Origin: Tetramitus jugosus
Lineage: Eukaryota; Heterolobosea; Eutetramitea; Acrasida; Vahlkampfiidae
Reading direction: 5' to 3'
Assembly: GCA_937625935.1 (NCBI GenBank)
Contig: OW569383.1
Location: 372,001-436,000, forward strand
DNA length: 64,000 nt
This document shows, piece after piece, positions 1 through 8,158 of the stretch. The notes under the pieces are model-generated. The model worked only from the letters and a program-made list of their open reading frames with translations. It searched no databases and was not told where the DNA came from. The first letter of the stretch is position 1, and every line of letters begins with the position of its first letter. Both the position numbers and the translations under genes were made by a program.

Positions 1-2162
1 TGAGTGTTGGTATTAAAATGGGTCATTCCCTGTTGCAAGATTGTCAGAATCATTTGATCTTGCGAGAATGCGCTAGGTCTGCTCCTCGAATAATACCGTT
101 CATAGCACAAGTGACCCCATGGCAACCAATCACCTGGTGCAAAGTTTGTACTCTCTGCCAGGTTGAATCCGTGGTTGAACCCAGCGTGATACGCCCTAGG
201 AAAGGTCACAATAAATGTTCCTGGTTCATGAATCATACGATACACTGGAATATCGTGCTCTCTCAATAAGCTAGGACTCACCATCGTGATCAAGCACTCT
301 AGTAATCTCGGATTCAATTGAAAGAGACCAGGGAATCGATCTCTCATGAATTTTTCAAACTTTTGGGCTGCCGATCCCGGTATGCAATACCAAGTCTTCT
401 TTGCACCATAGTGCAAATAATTGATGGCATAGAGATAGTGATCTTCAACGTGCCAACAAAAGGAACTGAACAGCATACCAACATAGATCATGGGAGAAGT
501 AATGCCAGGAACGTTCATGTACAGATACTTGAGAACAGAGTTATCTACGATGGGAAGCTTTGTCAGTGCCCAATCAGAGACACAATGCCTAGGGAAGCAT
601 GAATTGTTCTGAATGGGCATATTGATGAGATCACTGCCATACTGAACAGCCACATGTGATTTTGTAGCACTTGTATTGGATGTCGTTGTAGCTCGCTTGT
701 GCTCCACAATTTTCCAATACTCTGCTTCCACATCGTGATCATTCACATCTCTCCAATGATCAAAATACGTCACAGAAGAAACACGCAGTATTCCAGCTTT
801 TCGCGCCAATTTTCTCAGCTGCAATCGGGGTAATTCACGTTTACGATTGCGCAATCCACAATAAAAAAAGGAAGCACCACTGCTATGCTGCTTGCTTGTT
901 TGCTGCTGCTGCTGCAGCTGCTGGACTCTGTCAGAGAAGAATTGTCGCTTAAACGCGTGAGCCATCTTTTGAAATTGCTTGATTGAAATTGTGCCTTTGC
1001 TTCGATCAAAACCAAAATTACTACCATTGTCCATTTCATTGTCTTCCGTGTCCTTTGTTTGATTCCCTGCTTGTATCACTTGTTTGGGAGAAATGTGGCT
1101 CGCATTCTTTGCGGTTTCGTGCTTTGAGTCTGGTGTGGAAATTTTGGTTCGTTTTTGCGGTGATGACGATGATGCATCATCATTGTTCAAACTGGATCGT
1201 TTTCTTCTTCGACCACTTGAGCTACTACTGTTACTACTGTTACTACTACTGTTACTGCTCGTACTATCACTCACATGATACATAGAATCACTCTTTTCAT
1301 CTTGTTGTTGCGTTGCACCTACTACCATCATACTGTTATGATTTGCATTCATAGTGTTATTCCCATATCTGTACAATAATTGATCAATTTGTTGAATTTT
1401 CGTCTTGAAATGAAATGATTGTTCTTGAATGCCCAAATCACTCAATCCATCCACTCGATAGTACCCTCCATGCATCACCACACTATTGTCATCACTGTCA
1501 TGTTCATCATTTTCGTCATTTTCGTCATTTTCATCATCATCACTACTAGAATCGTCATCATCATCATCATTGCGACTCTTGCGTTTTTGCTTGTTTTGAA
1601 TAGGTCGGTTCGTTAATCGTACGTCAGCGTGTGGTGCAACAATTTTACAAATTCCATATGGCTCTGCAATAGATCGAATACTAGAGATAAATTTCATTGG
1701 ATCCTTGAACTCTTCTGCACTCGGATAGAATATGGGCCCAAAAGGAATGATATGACTTTCTGGCGTGCTGTCAAATGTCATTGTCGGAGAAAACTGAGGA
1801 GGGAGACGAGGAGAACGAGAGTGAGAAAGGATGGAGGGTGGTTGTTGATTGTGAGGTGCATTAGGAAAGATGTATCGTGTTTTTGTTGTTGTTGTTTCGT
1901 CATTTTCTTTAAGAGAAAGTTTGGTTGGTTCAACATTGTCAATGTTTGGTGGTGGTTGTTCAGGTTGTTGTAATGGATGAGTCATGATGTGTGTGATGAT
2001 TGTGTGGTGGTGACTCTTGTTGTTGTTGTTGTCGTCGTTGGTGTTGTGCATGGGAACGCGACGTTTAGGATAATTTGAGGTTGGAGGTGGGTAGTTGAAA
2101 GGAAGGTCGTTTATTTTTTTTGATATTTGTGTCTGCTTATTTGGGGTGTTTAGATCCAACAT
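1..2162 (-). CDS. KDM5-type JmjN/JmjC histone lysine demethylase, C terminus off window
   Basis: Probable Fe(II)/2-oxoglutarate-dependent demethylase of histone H3 lysines, acting in the nucleus. The ATG at 2162 is the first in frame after an in-frame TAG, and the frame is open to base 1 (about 720 residues visible). A JmjN domain lies at about residues 140-185 (FGPIFYPSAEEFKDP). A low-complexity Asp/Ser/Gln linker follows. The JmjC domain contains FSSFCWHVEDHYLYAINYLH and FPRAYHAGFNHGFN. Predicted iron ligands are H571, E573 and H659; the 88-residue gap between the two histidines is what I recall for KDM5 enzymes. I see no ARID or PHD between JmjN and JmjC, which resembles plant KDM5-like enzymes more than animal ones. 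Zinc finger or PHD modules may lie off the left edge. Family call is firm; exact lysine specificity is inferred. Confidence 0.9.
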   Translation of the reverse strand, partial: MLDLNTPNKQTQISKKINDLPFNYPPPTSNYPKRRVPMHNTNDDNNNNKSHHHTIITHIMTHPLQQPEQPPPNIDNVEPTKLSLKENDETTTTKTRYIFPNAPHNQQPPSILSHSRSPRLPPQFSPTMTFDSTPESHIIPFGPIFYPSAEEFKDPMKFISSIRSIAEPYGICKIVAPHADVRLTNRPIQNKQKRKSRNDDDDDDSSSDDDENDENDENDEHDSDDNSVVMHGGYYRVDGLSDLGIQEQSFHFKTKIQQIDQLLYRYGNNTMNANHNSMMVVGATQQQDEKSDSMYHVSDSTSSNSSSNSSNSSSSSGRRRKRSSLNNDDASSSSPQKRTKISTPDSKHETAKNASHISPKQVIQAGNQTKDTEDNEMDNGSNFGFDRSKGTISIKQFQKMAHAFKRQFFSDRVQQLQQQQQTSKQHSSGASFFYCGLRNRKRELPRLQLRKLARKAGILRVSSVTYFDHWRDVNDHDVEAEYWKIVEHKRATTTSNTSATKSHVAVQYGSDLINMPIQNNSCFPRHCVSDWALTKLPIVDNSVLKYLYMNVPGITSPMIYVGMLFSSFCWHVEDHYLYAINYLHYGAKKTWYCIPGSAAQKFEKFMRDRFPGLFQLNPRLLECLITMVSPSLLREHDIPVYRMIHEPGTFIVTFPRAYHAGFNHGFNLAESTNFAPGDWLPWGHLCYERYYSRSRPSAFSQDQMILTILQQGMTHFNTNT

Positions 2163-2214
2163 GTTTGTTTGAAGCTAATCTCCCCTCCGCTTTTCGAAAT
2201 AGAAAATCATTTCA
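2163..2214. promoter_or_regulatory. Short divergent intergenic region
   Basis: Only 52 bp separate the ATG of the JmjC gene (minus) from the first ATG of the TPR gene (plus). If both starts are right, the two promoters must overlap each other or the coding ends. No recognisable motif was seen. The TPR gene may instead start at 2320, which would widen the gap. Confidence 0.35.
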
Positions 2215-4551
2215 ATGATGGTGATGATGAACAAGAAGTGTTGTTGGACGTTGTTCCGGATGAAGGATCAGTATAGATGTCACCATCAAAAACGACTGTT
2301 GAGTAGATCGACTTTTGGTATGGGAATGGCGCTTGTGCAACCACAAGAGAGATCGTATGTGCAATTGATTGACTTCTCCAAGAAGTTGAGAGAAGATCGT
2401 CAGAAACAACTGGATCAACGAAAGAAACAAGAGCTCTTCAAGAGAGGAGAGTTGGACACGAGTGACCTTGATGAATCTGATGTTTTTGTGGACATACTGT
2501 CGGATCGTTACCGACAATCAGTAGCCGCTGCGAAGCAACAAGAAGAAGCGTCCAAGGCCAAGAATTCGGAGAATGCTGCTGCTCCATCTACAGAAAGAGT
2601 GCCAAAAGAAAAGCTTACGCTGCGAGAGTTGAACCAAGCCTTGGTCAATGCACAACAGTTCATTAATGGCGCACAGTACTATCTAGCACAGAAACTATTG
2701 GAAGAATGTGCTGATCGTATTGATGAGCAAGCCACAGATGATGAGTCTATTGTTGTGCGCATGAAGAAATCCGCGATTAATTTCCTGTTGGCCAAGAGCT
2801 ATGTCCTGAAGGGTGAATTGGATCTTGCATTGGAAAAGTTTGATCAATGCATTGCTCAATCTTCGTCCAATATTGAAAAATGGTCACAGTTGTCCATGTC
2901 TAATGAGAATGACAATGAAAAATTGTTGTTGATTGATGCATTGTACAGTCGAGCAGTGTTGCACTTTAATTGCAACCGTACTAATCTGTCGTTGAAGGAC
3001 TATTGTCAATGCATTGATCAATTCCGCACCGAAATGAATCAGGATTCTCTGTTGCTTCAGAATCATGCAGCAGTTGAGCTTTATACATCTGCACTGAACA
3101 ATCGAGCATTTCTGTTGTTGGATAATCCATCTTTGCATTCATCCGAGGTCATGAGTGGAAAAGATGCGTACGCGATCATTGAATCAGACTTGCACGAGAG
3201 TATCAAACTGAACAAACAGATTGGACACGATGATCGGTACTCGATGCAAAACTTTTATAACTTGGCGAGACTCTACTTGATGGTGCATCGTTTCGAGGAT
3301 GCAATTATTAATTACCACAAATTTATTGATGTGTATGGAGACAAGGCCTCACCTCATTTAACAGCTCACTCGGCGCTCGCAGATTGTTTCATGGCCCTGG
3401 GTCAATTCTCAAAAGCTATACCTCACATCTCTATATGCATTGATTCTTTGTTGAAAGCCACACAAGAGTTGACTCAGAAGGATCGATCATACAAACCTGC
3501 ACGCAAAGAATTGGCAAAGGCTTACATGAAAAGGGCAGAATGCAATCTAGGACTGCTAGATGAACCTGTTTCTGTTCTCGATGATATATCGAAGTCTGTT
3601 GAATACGATAGAGCTGGCGCAACATTCTGGGTACACAGAGCACTATTTCACATGTTCCACCGTGGTGACTACGATAAGGCTATATTCGATTTTTCTGTTG
3701 CTCTACTGCGCTATCAGGGAAGCTCGAGTGGTGCTGTTCCCCAATCAACATCTACTGATACGTCAGTTGAATTGCAGCATCATGATGTTTTACTATTGCG
3801 ATCAATGTGCCATGAACGAATGAGTCAATGGGAAGATGCAATAGCAGATTACAATCAACTGATTGAACAACTACAACCGACAGTATCTCTTGATGATACC
3901 ATACCAGAAACTCGATTATCACGTGTTCTTAGCTTGCTAATGAACACCTACCAATCGCCCATACAATTGTTCTTGACCAGTGATGTCAGTAACCTGGAGT
4001 CAGTGGACAATATCACTAGTGCCAAGTTTCTGCTCTCTCGAGTACACACTAGAGTTGCTATGCTCTATTTGGAGCTTGGAAAGCAGATGATCATAACCAA
4101 ACAAGAGTTCGATTACAGCAAGTACATGGAGCTTGCGCTGAAACACTTGAGACAAGCGTTAGCACTTGACGCTAGCAACTATAGTGCTCTCTTTCAGCGA
4201 TCCCAACTCGCAATTCAACTGTACAAGAAGAGAGATCAGTTGAACGTGACCCTTCCCAACGAAAACAAGAAACCAAACGAATATTATAATCTCGTGATTG
4301 GCGACCTCAGTAAGTTGTTGGACAGTCCAAGCGAGGATCACAAGAGATACGCACTTTACAACAGAGCTGTCGTCAACTTCAAACGACAAGAATACGAAAG
4401 CACAATCAATGATCTCACAACGTACCTGACATCTGCGGACAACACCAAGTTATCGGCAGAAGAACAAGAGCGAGTGATCGATCTACGAAGAAGTGCTTAC
4501 CTGAAACAACAAAAGTATTGGACCTGGATCCAAGACCATTTATCAACATAA
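2215..4551 (+). CDS. TPR-repeat protein
   Basis: A protein of up to 778 residues built mainly of tetratricopeptide-like helix pairs. Examples with the A/G and Y/F pattern of TPRs are NFYNLARLYLMVHRFEDAI, SALADCFMALGQFSKAI, RSMCHERMSQWEDAIADYNQ and RAVVNFKRQEYESTINDL. Such repeats are protein-binding scaffolds; no catalytic domain is visible. The N terminus is uncertain. The ATG at 2215 gives a basic, odd leader of 35 residues that could be a mitochondrial presequence or untranslated, and the ATG at 2320 (MGMALVQPQERS) looks equally reasonable. A charged, possibly coiled region (residues 50-120) precedes the repeats. No intron is needed. Partner and pathway are unknown. Confidence 0.85.
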   Translation: MMVMMNKKCCWTLFRMKDQYRCHHQKRLLSRSTFGMGMALVQPQERSYVQLIDFSKKLREDRQKQLDQRKKQELFKRGELDTSDLDESDVFVDILSDRYRQSVAAAKQQEEASKAKNSENAAAPSTERVPKEKLTLRELNQALVNAQQFINGAQYYLAQKLLEECADRIDEQATDDESIVVRMKKSAINFLLAKSYVLKGELDLALEKFDQCIAQSSSNIEKWSQLSMSNENDNEKLLLIDALYSRAVLHFNCNRTNLSLKDYCQCIDQFRTEMNQDSLLLQNHAAVELYTSALNNRAFLLLDNPSLHSSEVMSGKDAYAIIESDLHESIKLNKQIGHDDRYSMQNFYNLARLYLMVHRFEDAIINYHKFIDVYGDKASPHLTAHSALADCFMALGQFSKAIPHISICIDSLLKATQELTQKDRSYKPARKELAKAYMKRAECNLGLLDEPVSVLDDISKSVEYDRAGATFWVHRALFHMFHRGDYDKAIFDFSVALLRYQGSSSGAVPQSTSTDTSVELQHHDVLLLRSMCHERMSQWEDAIADYNQLIEQLQPTVSLDDTIPETRLSRVLSLLMNTYQSPIQLFLTSDVSNLESVDNITSAKFLLSRVHTRVAMLYLELGKQMIITKQEFDYSKYMELALKHLRQALALDASNYSALFQRSQLAIQLYKKRDQLNVTLPNENKKPNEYYNLVIGDLSKLLDSPSEDHKRYALYNRAVVNFKRQEYESTINDLTTYLTSADNTKLSAEEQERVIDLRRSAYLKQQKYWTWIQDHLST

Positions 4552-4595
4552 ATTATTCGGTTTTCGAGCAATTGTATTTCAGTTTACAAAATAAT

Positions 4596-6074
4596 TTATA
4601 TGAGATGTGCTGCGATTGCTGTGAGCCCCAATCCCACGACATTGTACAAGAGAACCTTGTTCACCGTTCCTGTGGTGCTATTGCAGTAGATCATTACAAC
4701 AAAGAGCAAACACAGAACCAGTGCACTGTGAATCTTCTTGTCTGGTGAGTAGACGTGTGTTAGCACGTTAATCAGCAAGAAGTGACTCGCTACTGCCAGA
4801 AAACTACCATACAGAATCTGTCTCAGTGAATGATATCCATCATTATACGTTTCAATCATGCACAGCACTGCTGCCATCAACAATACACCATATAGTACAT
4901 AAAATATGGCAGAACGAGACGTTTGCTTTGCTCTTCTCGACGCCGAATTCGGCGACACGGGACTCAAACCCTCTTGCGTTGACCCGGACAACAAAACTGC
5001 AGATTCATGCTCCAAAAACGTGAACAGGAATGGCAGTGTCAACAGAGTAAAAACAAAAAAGTGATAGTGACCACTGATCGAATTCGGATGGATATTGCAC
5101 TTGTGATCATTCAGATATTGCTTGAAAAAGATGATGAATCCCCATGAGATGTGATACCAGGACAATGTGAACAACAAGAGGAAAAATGCACTGCGTTTCG
5201 GTGTTTTCACATGCTTGATTGCAATCATTGCAAAACTCAACACGATAAATATCGTTGCACTCGAAAACAACAATTTTCGACTCTTTGGTCTCGGATAAAA
5301 AATCATTTCTGGTTTCTCAACTGTTGATGCTTCACCTTCTACAGCACCAGCAGCAACATTAACATTAGCACCAACAACTGAAGTACTCTTTTCCAATGTG
5401 TTACTACAAGCATCCAAATTCAATGATGAATCACACTTATTTGTCACAGCAGTAGTTGTAGTCGTAGTAGGTATTGTCGCTGTAGTAGAAATTGTTTGTT
5501 TTTCTGGTGTGAACCGCATCGTATCCGTGTGATCATTTGCAAGTTTATGAACAGTATTCGTAGGTGCTGGATGATGACCAAATGGTCTTCTACAAAAATC
5601 TAAAATACCATCCGTAGTGACCTCTTGTTGTACAATTTGGATACAAGACAGGACACAAAGAAGACAAAAAACACCCATGATCAATCTCCACTTGATTAAA
5701 CATTCTTGACGATTATTACTATTGCTGTTGCTGTTGCTGTTACTATTGAAACCATTGCGCTGATGAGAAAATTTTTTAATGTGATGATTCAATGTTCGAT
5801 CGTCATGTTGTTGGGTGATATTATTAGAGTTGAGTACAATTTCAGAATTTTTGTTGTTGTTGTTGTTGTTGTTGACTGATGATGATGATGATGATGTTGT
5901 GGAATAGTGATGGTGTTTGTTGGATTTGGTCATGTTTATATTTCGTTTGATGAGTTTGGATAGTATGAAGGAATTGGGTTGTTGTTGATTGTGATGATTG
6001 TCTTGTTCGAATTCTTCTTCTTCGACAAACTCTACGACTTGTTGATTTCGCGCGTTTCTTTGCTTGTTGTGCAT
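4596..6074 (-). CDS. Multi-pass membrane protein, FIT/PAP2-like
   Basis: A 492-residue protein with an Asn/Ser-rich cytosolic N terminus, one hydrophobic helix near residues 130-150, a Thr-rich loop, then about six helices in the C-terminal half. The segment CNIHPNSISGHYHFF (H336) followed two helices later by DGYHSLRQILYG (H415) recalls the paired-histidine motifs of FIT (fat-storage-inducing) proteins and of PAP2/dolichyl-diphosphatase lipid phosphatases. A TLSWYHISWGF stretch before the first motif also fits FIT. If correct, it acts in the ER membrane on lipid phosphates or acyl-CoA during lipid-droplet formation. The assignment rests on motif recognition only, and the long N-terminal extension is unlike either family. 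It converges on the TPR gene with 44 bp between stops. Confidence 0.7.
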   Translation of the reverse strand: MHNKQRNARNQQVVEFVEEEEFEQDNHHNQQQPNSFILSKLIKRNINMTKSNKHHHYSTTSSSSSSVNNNNNNNKNSEIVLNSNNITQQHDDRTLNHHIKKFSHQRNGFNSNSNSNSNSNNRQECLIKWRLIMGVFCLLCVLSCIQIVQQEVTTDGILDFCRRPFGHHPAPTNTVHKLANDHTDTMRFTPEKQTISTTATIPTTTTTTAVTNKCDSSLNLDACSNTLEKSTSVVGANVNVAAGAVEGEASTVEKPEMIFYPRPKSRKLLFSSATIFIVLSFAMIAIKHVKTPKRSAFFLLLFTLSWYHISWGFIIFFKQYLNDHKCNIHPNSISGHYHFFVFTLLTLPFLFTFLEHESAVLLSGSTQEGLSPVSPNSASRRAKQTSRSAIFYVLYGVLLMAAVLCMIETYNDGYHSLRQILYGSFLAVASHFLLINVLTHVYSPDKKIHSALVLCLLFVVMIYCNSTTGTVNKVLLYNVVGLGLTAIAAHLI

Positions 6075-6338
6075 TTGTTTTTCTGCCTGATTGGCGGATA
6101 ATTTTTTTTTGGAACGGTGTGATGATTACAGTTCAATAGGCAGGTCAAACTTCCTAATGGTGTCGAATAGAAATCTTCTCATGACTAAAAAGAGATGAAT
6201 TTTCCACTTCTTTGACTAAACGCGAAATGTCCCAACTGTACGGTGAGACTGATTGTTCTACAACCGACACGAAGGTGCACAAAAAGGCTACATAATCGTT
6301 CAAAACCCCTGAAGAGAAAAGTAAACAACCCATGAAAG

Positions 6339-6797
6339 ATGGGAAGTAGAATCTCTAATCTTCGAGAGTCTGATCCTTCAGCTAGCAGTCTCTCGAAGAA
6401 TGTTGCAAGCTCATCAATGTCGAGCATCACAATGAGAAAACGAGCTATTCATGCCCGGAAAAGAAGACTCTCAGAGAGAATGATCACGTCTGTGGGTAGT
6501 CTGAAACACCAAGACTCCCTAAAACTACTAGAAGTTCCTATGTCTCTCACAAAATATCAATCATCGAACTCTTCTGATGTATCCAAGGGCATGAGTCATA
6601 TCTCATTTACTCGGTGGTCAGTGTCGTGTGAAGAATTGTATCTCAGTCCTGAGGAACAGAAAGAAGCTGATGAATTGAAAGAGAGTATGAACATGTATCA
6701 TTTTCCAATATCCAGAGAAACGGTCAGTATTAGAAAGCTACGATCACTCCTGTTCTCGTCCAAGGTGACTCCAATCAGATTATGTGCTTCGATTTGA
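6339..6797 (+). CDS. Small hypothetical protein
   Basis: A 152-residue Ser/Arg/Lys-rich reading frame starting at an ATG, with no recognised domain. The N-terminal half is basic and Ser-rich (SSSMSSITMRKRAIHARKRR). The C-terminal half is more ordered (LSPEEQKEADELKESMNMY). Single exon, no membrane helix or signal peptide. An 80-codon frame on the opposite strand overlaps its start (6185-6427, beginning MLDIDELATFFERL), so the strand is not beyond doubt. The plus frame is preferred because it is longer. Function unknown. Confidence 0.45.
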   Translation: MGSRISNLRESDPSASSLSKNVASSSMSSITMRKRAIHARKRRLSERMITSVGSLKHQDSLKLLEVPMSLTKYQSSNSSDVSKGMSHISFTRWSVSCEELYLSPEEQKEADELKESMNMYHFPISRETVSIRKLRSLLFSSKVTPIRLCASI

Positions 6798-6917
6798 ACC
6801 AGATTGTTTTTCGCCTTTGGTTGATTAATCACTTGAGAGAACAAAGATACTTAGGAGGATGGCATCCACCTTTCAACAACTTCAATAGAAGTAAACAGAA
6901 CCAACCTCCATGATTTA

Positions 6918-7715
6918 TTAATCCCAGTCCATTTGACTTCGTCTTTGTACGGCTGATGACTGTTTCTTCCTCTGCTGTTCCATCTTGAATTGTTTTACCG
7001 TCTCTGCTCTCGCAACTACACCTGCTTGCTCCAACCTTGCCTCCAGCACAACAGTCTTAAAATCATCCCTATCTCCTAATTCTCCAAATCCAACGACTCT
7101 GTCAACTGCCACTCCATCCACAAAGCAAACAATTGTTGGAAGCATCCGAATCGTCAATTTGCCCACAAAGAACTTTGCCTTCTCAGCATCAATCTTGATG
7201 AACCTTGTAGGAAGGTGCTTAGGGGCCAATTGCGCCAAATGCATATCTACAATCTTACACCGCTCAAAATCCCGATGATAGAATGCGCACACGCAGTATT
7301 TACTTCCCGTGACTGCTTTCAAAAAATCCTCCTCAACTACCTCCTCGTATTTCCCGTGTCCTTTGATAATATTGTCCTGTAACTCTCTTCTCTGGTTCTT
7401 TAGAGCTTGAAGTCTCTGCTCTCTCAACATTCTGAAATCTGATTCCTCTTCATCATCGAAAAAGTCGTCGTCATCGTCTTCATTTTGAGCTCTTGATGAT
7501 TGATTTTCAGTGTTGTGGGCTGATAGGTCGGAAGTACCCTTGGTTTGGATACTGTTCTTGGTGGAGCTTGAAATATCATCCCGTGGCTTTCCTCCTCTTT
7601 CTTTTTGCACATTGGCCATGGCTTGTTGAAGAATAACCGATTGAGTAGCTTGTTCAAAGGCATTGGCTGCTTGAGCAGACTTATCTTCACTGTTGAAACC
7701 TTTAGCTTTGAACAT
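6918..7715 (-). CDS. TXNDC9: Phosducin-like thioredoxin-domain protein, TXNDC9 type
   Basis: A 265-residue protein of the PhLP3/TXNDC9 family, cytosolic co-chaperones that bind the CCT/TRiC chaperonin and modulate actin and tubulin folding. Visible landmarks are the coiled N-terminal segment LREQRLQALKNQRRELQ, then KGHGKYEEVVEEDFLKAV leading into the thioredoxin fold, FIKIDAEKAKFF, the cis-proline loop RMLPTIVCFVDG, and VVGFGELGDRDDF near the C-terminal strand. The redox CxxC motif is absent (FERCKIVD in its place), as in other family members, so it is not expected to be an oxidoreductase. An acidic DDDDDFFDDEEE patch precedes the conserved core. Length fits the family (about 220-260). Starts at an ATG, single exon. 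Confidence 0.9.
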   Translation of the reverse strand: MFKAKGFNSEDKSAQAANAFEQATQSVILQQAMANVQKERGGKPRDDISSSTKNSIQTKGTSDLSAHNTENQSSRAQNEDDDDDFFDDEEESDFRMLREQRLQALKNQRRELQDNIIKGHGKYEEVVEEDFLKAVTGSKYCVCAFYHRDFERCKIVDMHLAQLAPKHLPTRFIKIDAEKAKFFVGKLTIRMLPTIVCFVDGVAVDRVVGFGELGDRDDFKTVVLEARLEQAGVVARAETVKQFKMEQQRKKQSSAVQRRSQMDWD

Positions 7716-8158
7716 CTTTTTAGAGGTAAAATATCAATGTCTGTTTTGTATTACGACAACAAGACTCTTGAACTTTGTGCTTTACTCGAAGAAAAAAGTT
7801 GTGTGGGCCCGCTTGTGAATCTCCTCCAGTAATGCGCTCGGAATCAGAACTGGCGCCAAAGGTTTTTTTCACCGGTCCGCATTGAGAAACACGACTTGAA
7901 CTCAGGAATATCCTTTGACAAAAATACTCCAACGCAGTATTTTTCTCCGAATACACAAAAAATTGTGCGCAGAGTTGCGTACGAAATTACACCGCAAGCA
8001 GAAACCTCGACACCACACCAAAAACAAAAACGACTTTCTAAGACGCACAAACGAGAACAAAAATTGTTCAATTCATTACATTAGGCACCATCAACACAAC
8101 ACGAAGCACAACTCGCTACCTGCCCTGACACCCACATACCAGCAGAAAACTATCCCCC
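7716..8158. other. Intergenic region with hairpin and possible coding trace
   Basis: 443 bp between divergent genes (TXNDC9 minus, F-box plus). It holds a perfect 9-bp inverted repeat with 7-nt loop at 7920-7944 (AAAAATACT and AGTATTTTT). On the minus strand a peptide-like frame containing FGEKYCVGVFLSKDIPEFKS runs into a second open frame if one base is shifted at the T7 run near 7863-7869; the second frame stops just before the TXNDC9 ATG. This may be a broken small gene or 5' leader. The rest looks like ordinary promoter and UTR sequence. Confidence 0.35.

Noticed and set aside
1-1973. Plus-strand frames at 18, 318, 983, 1419 and 1629
   Set aside because: They are antisense to the JmjC gene, whose conserved motifs fix the coding strand.
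6185-6427. Minus-strand frame MLDIDELATFFERL overlapping the small hypothetical gene
   Set aside because: Shorter than the overlapping plus-strand frame and without a recognised domain; kept only as an alternative.
7860-7945. Possible tRNA on the minus strand (T-loop-like GAGTTCAAGTC near a hairpin)
   Set aside because: No acceptor stem, D-arm or anticodon arm can be folded around it.
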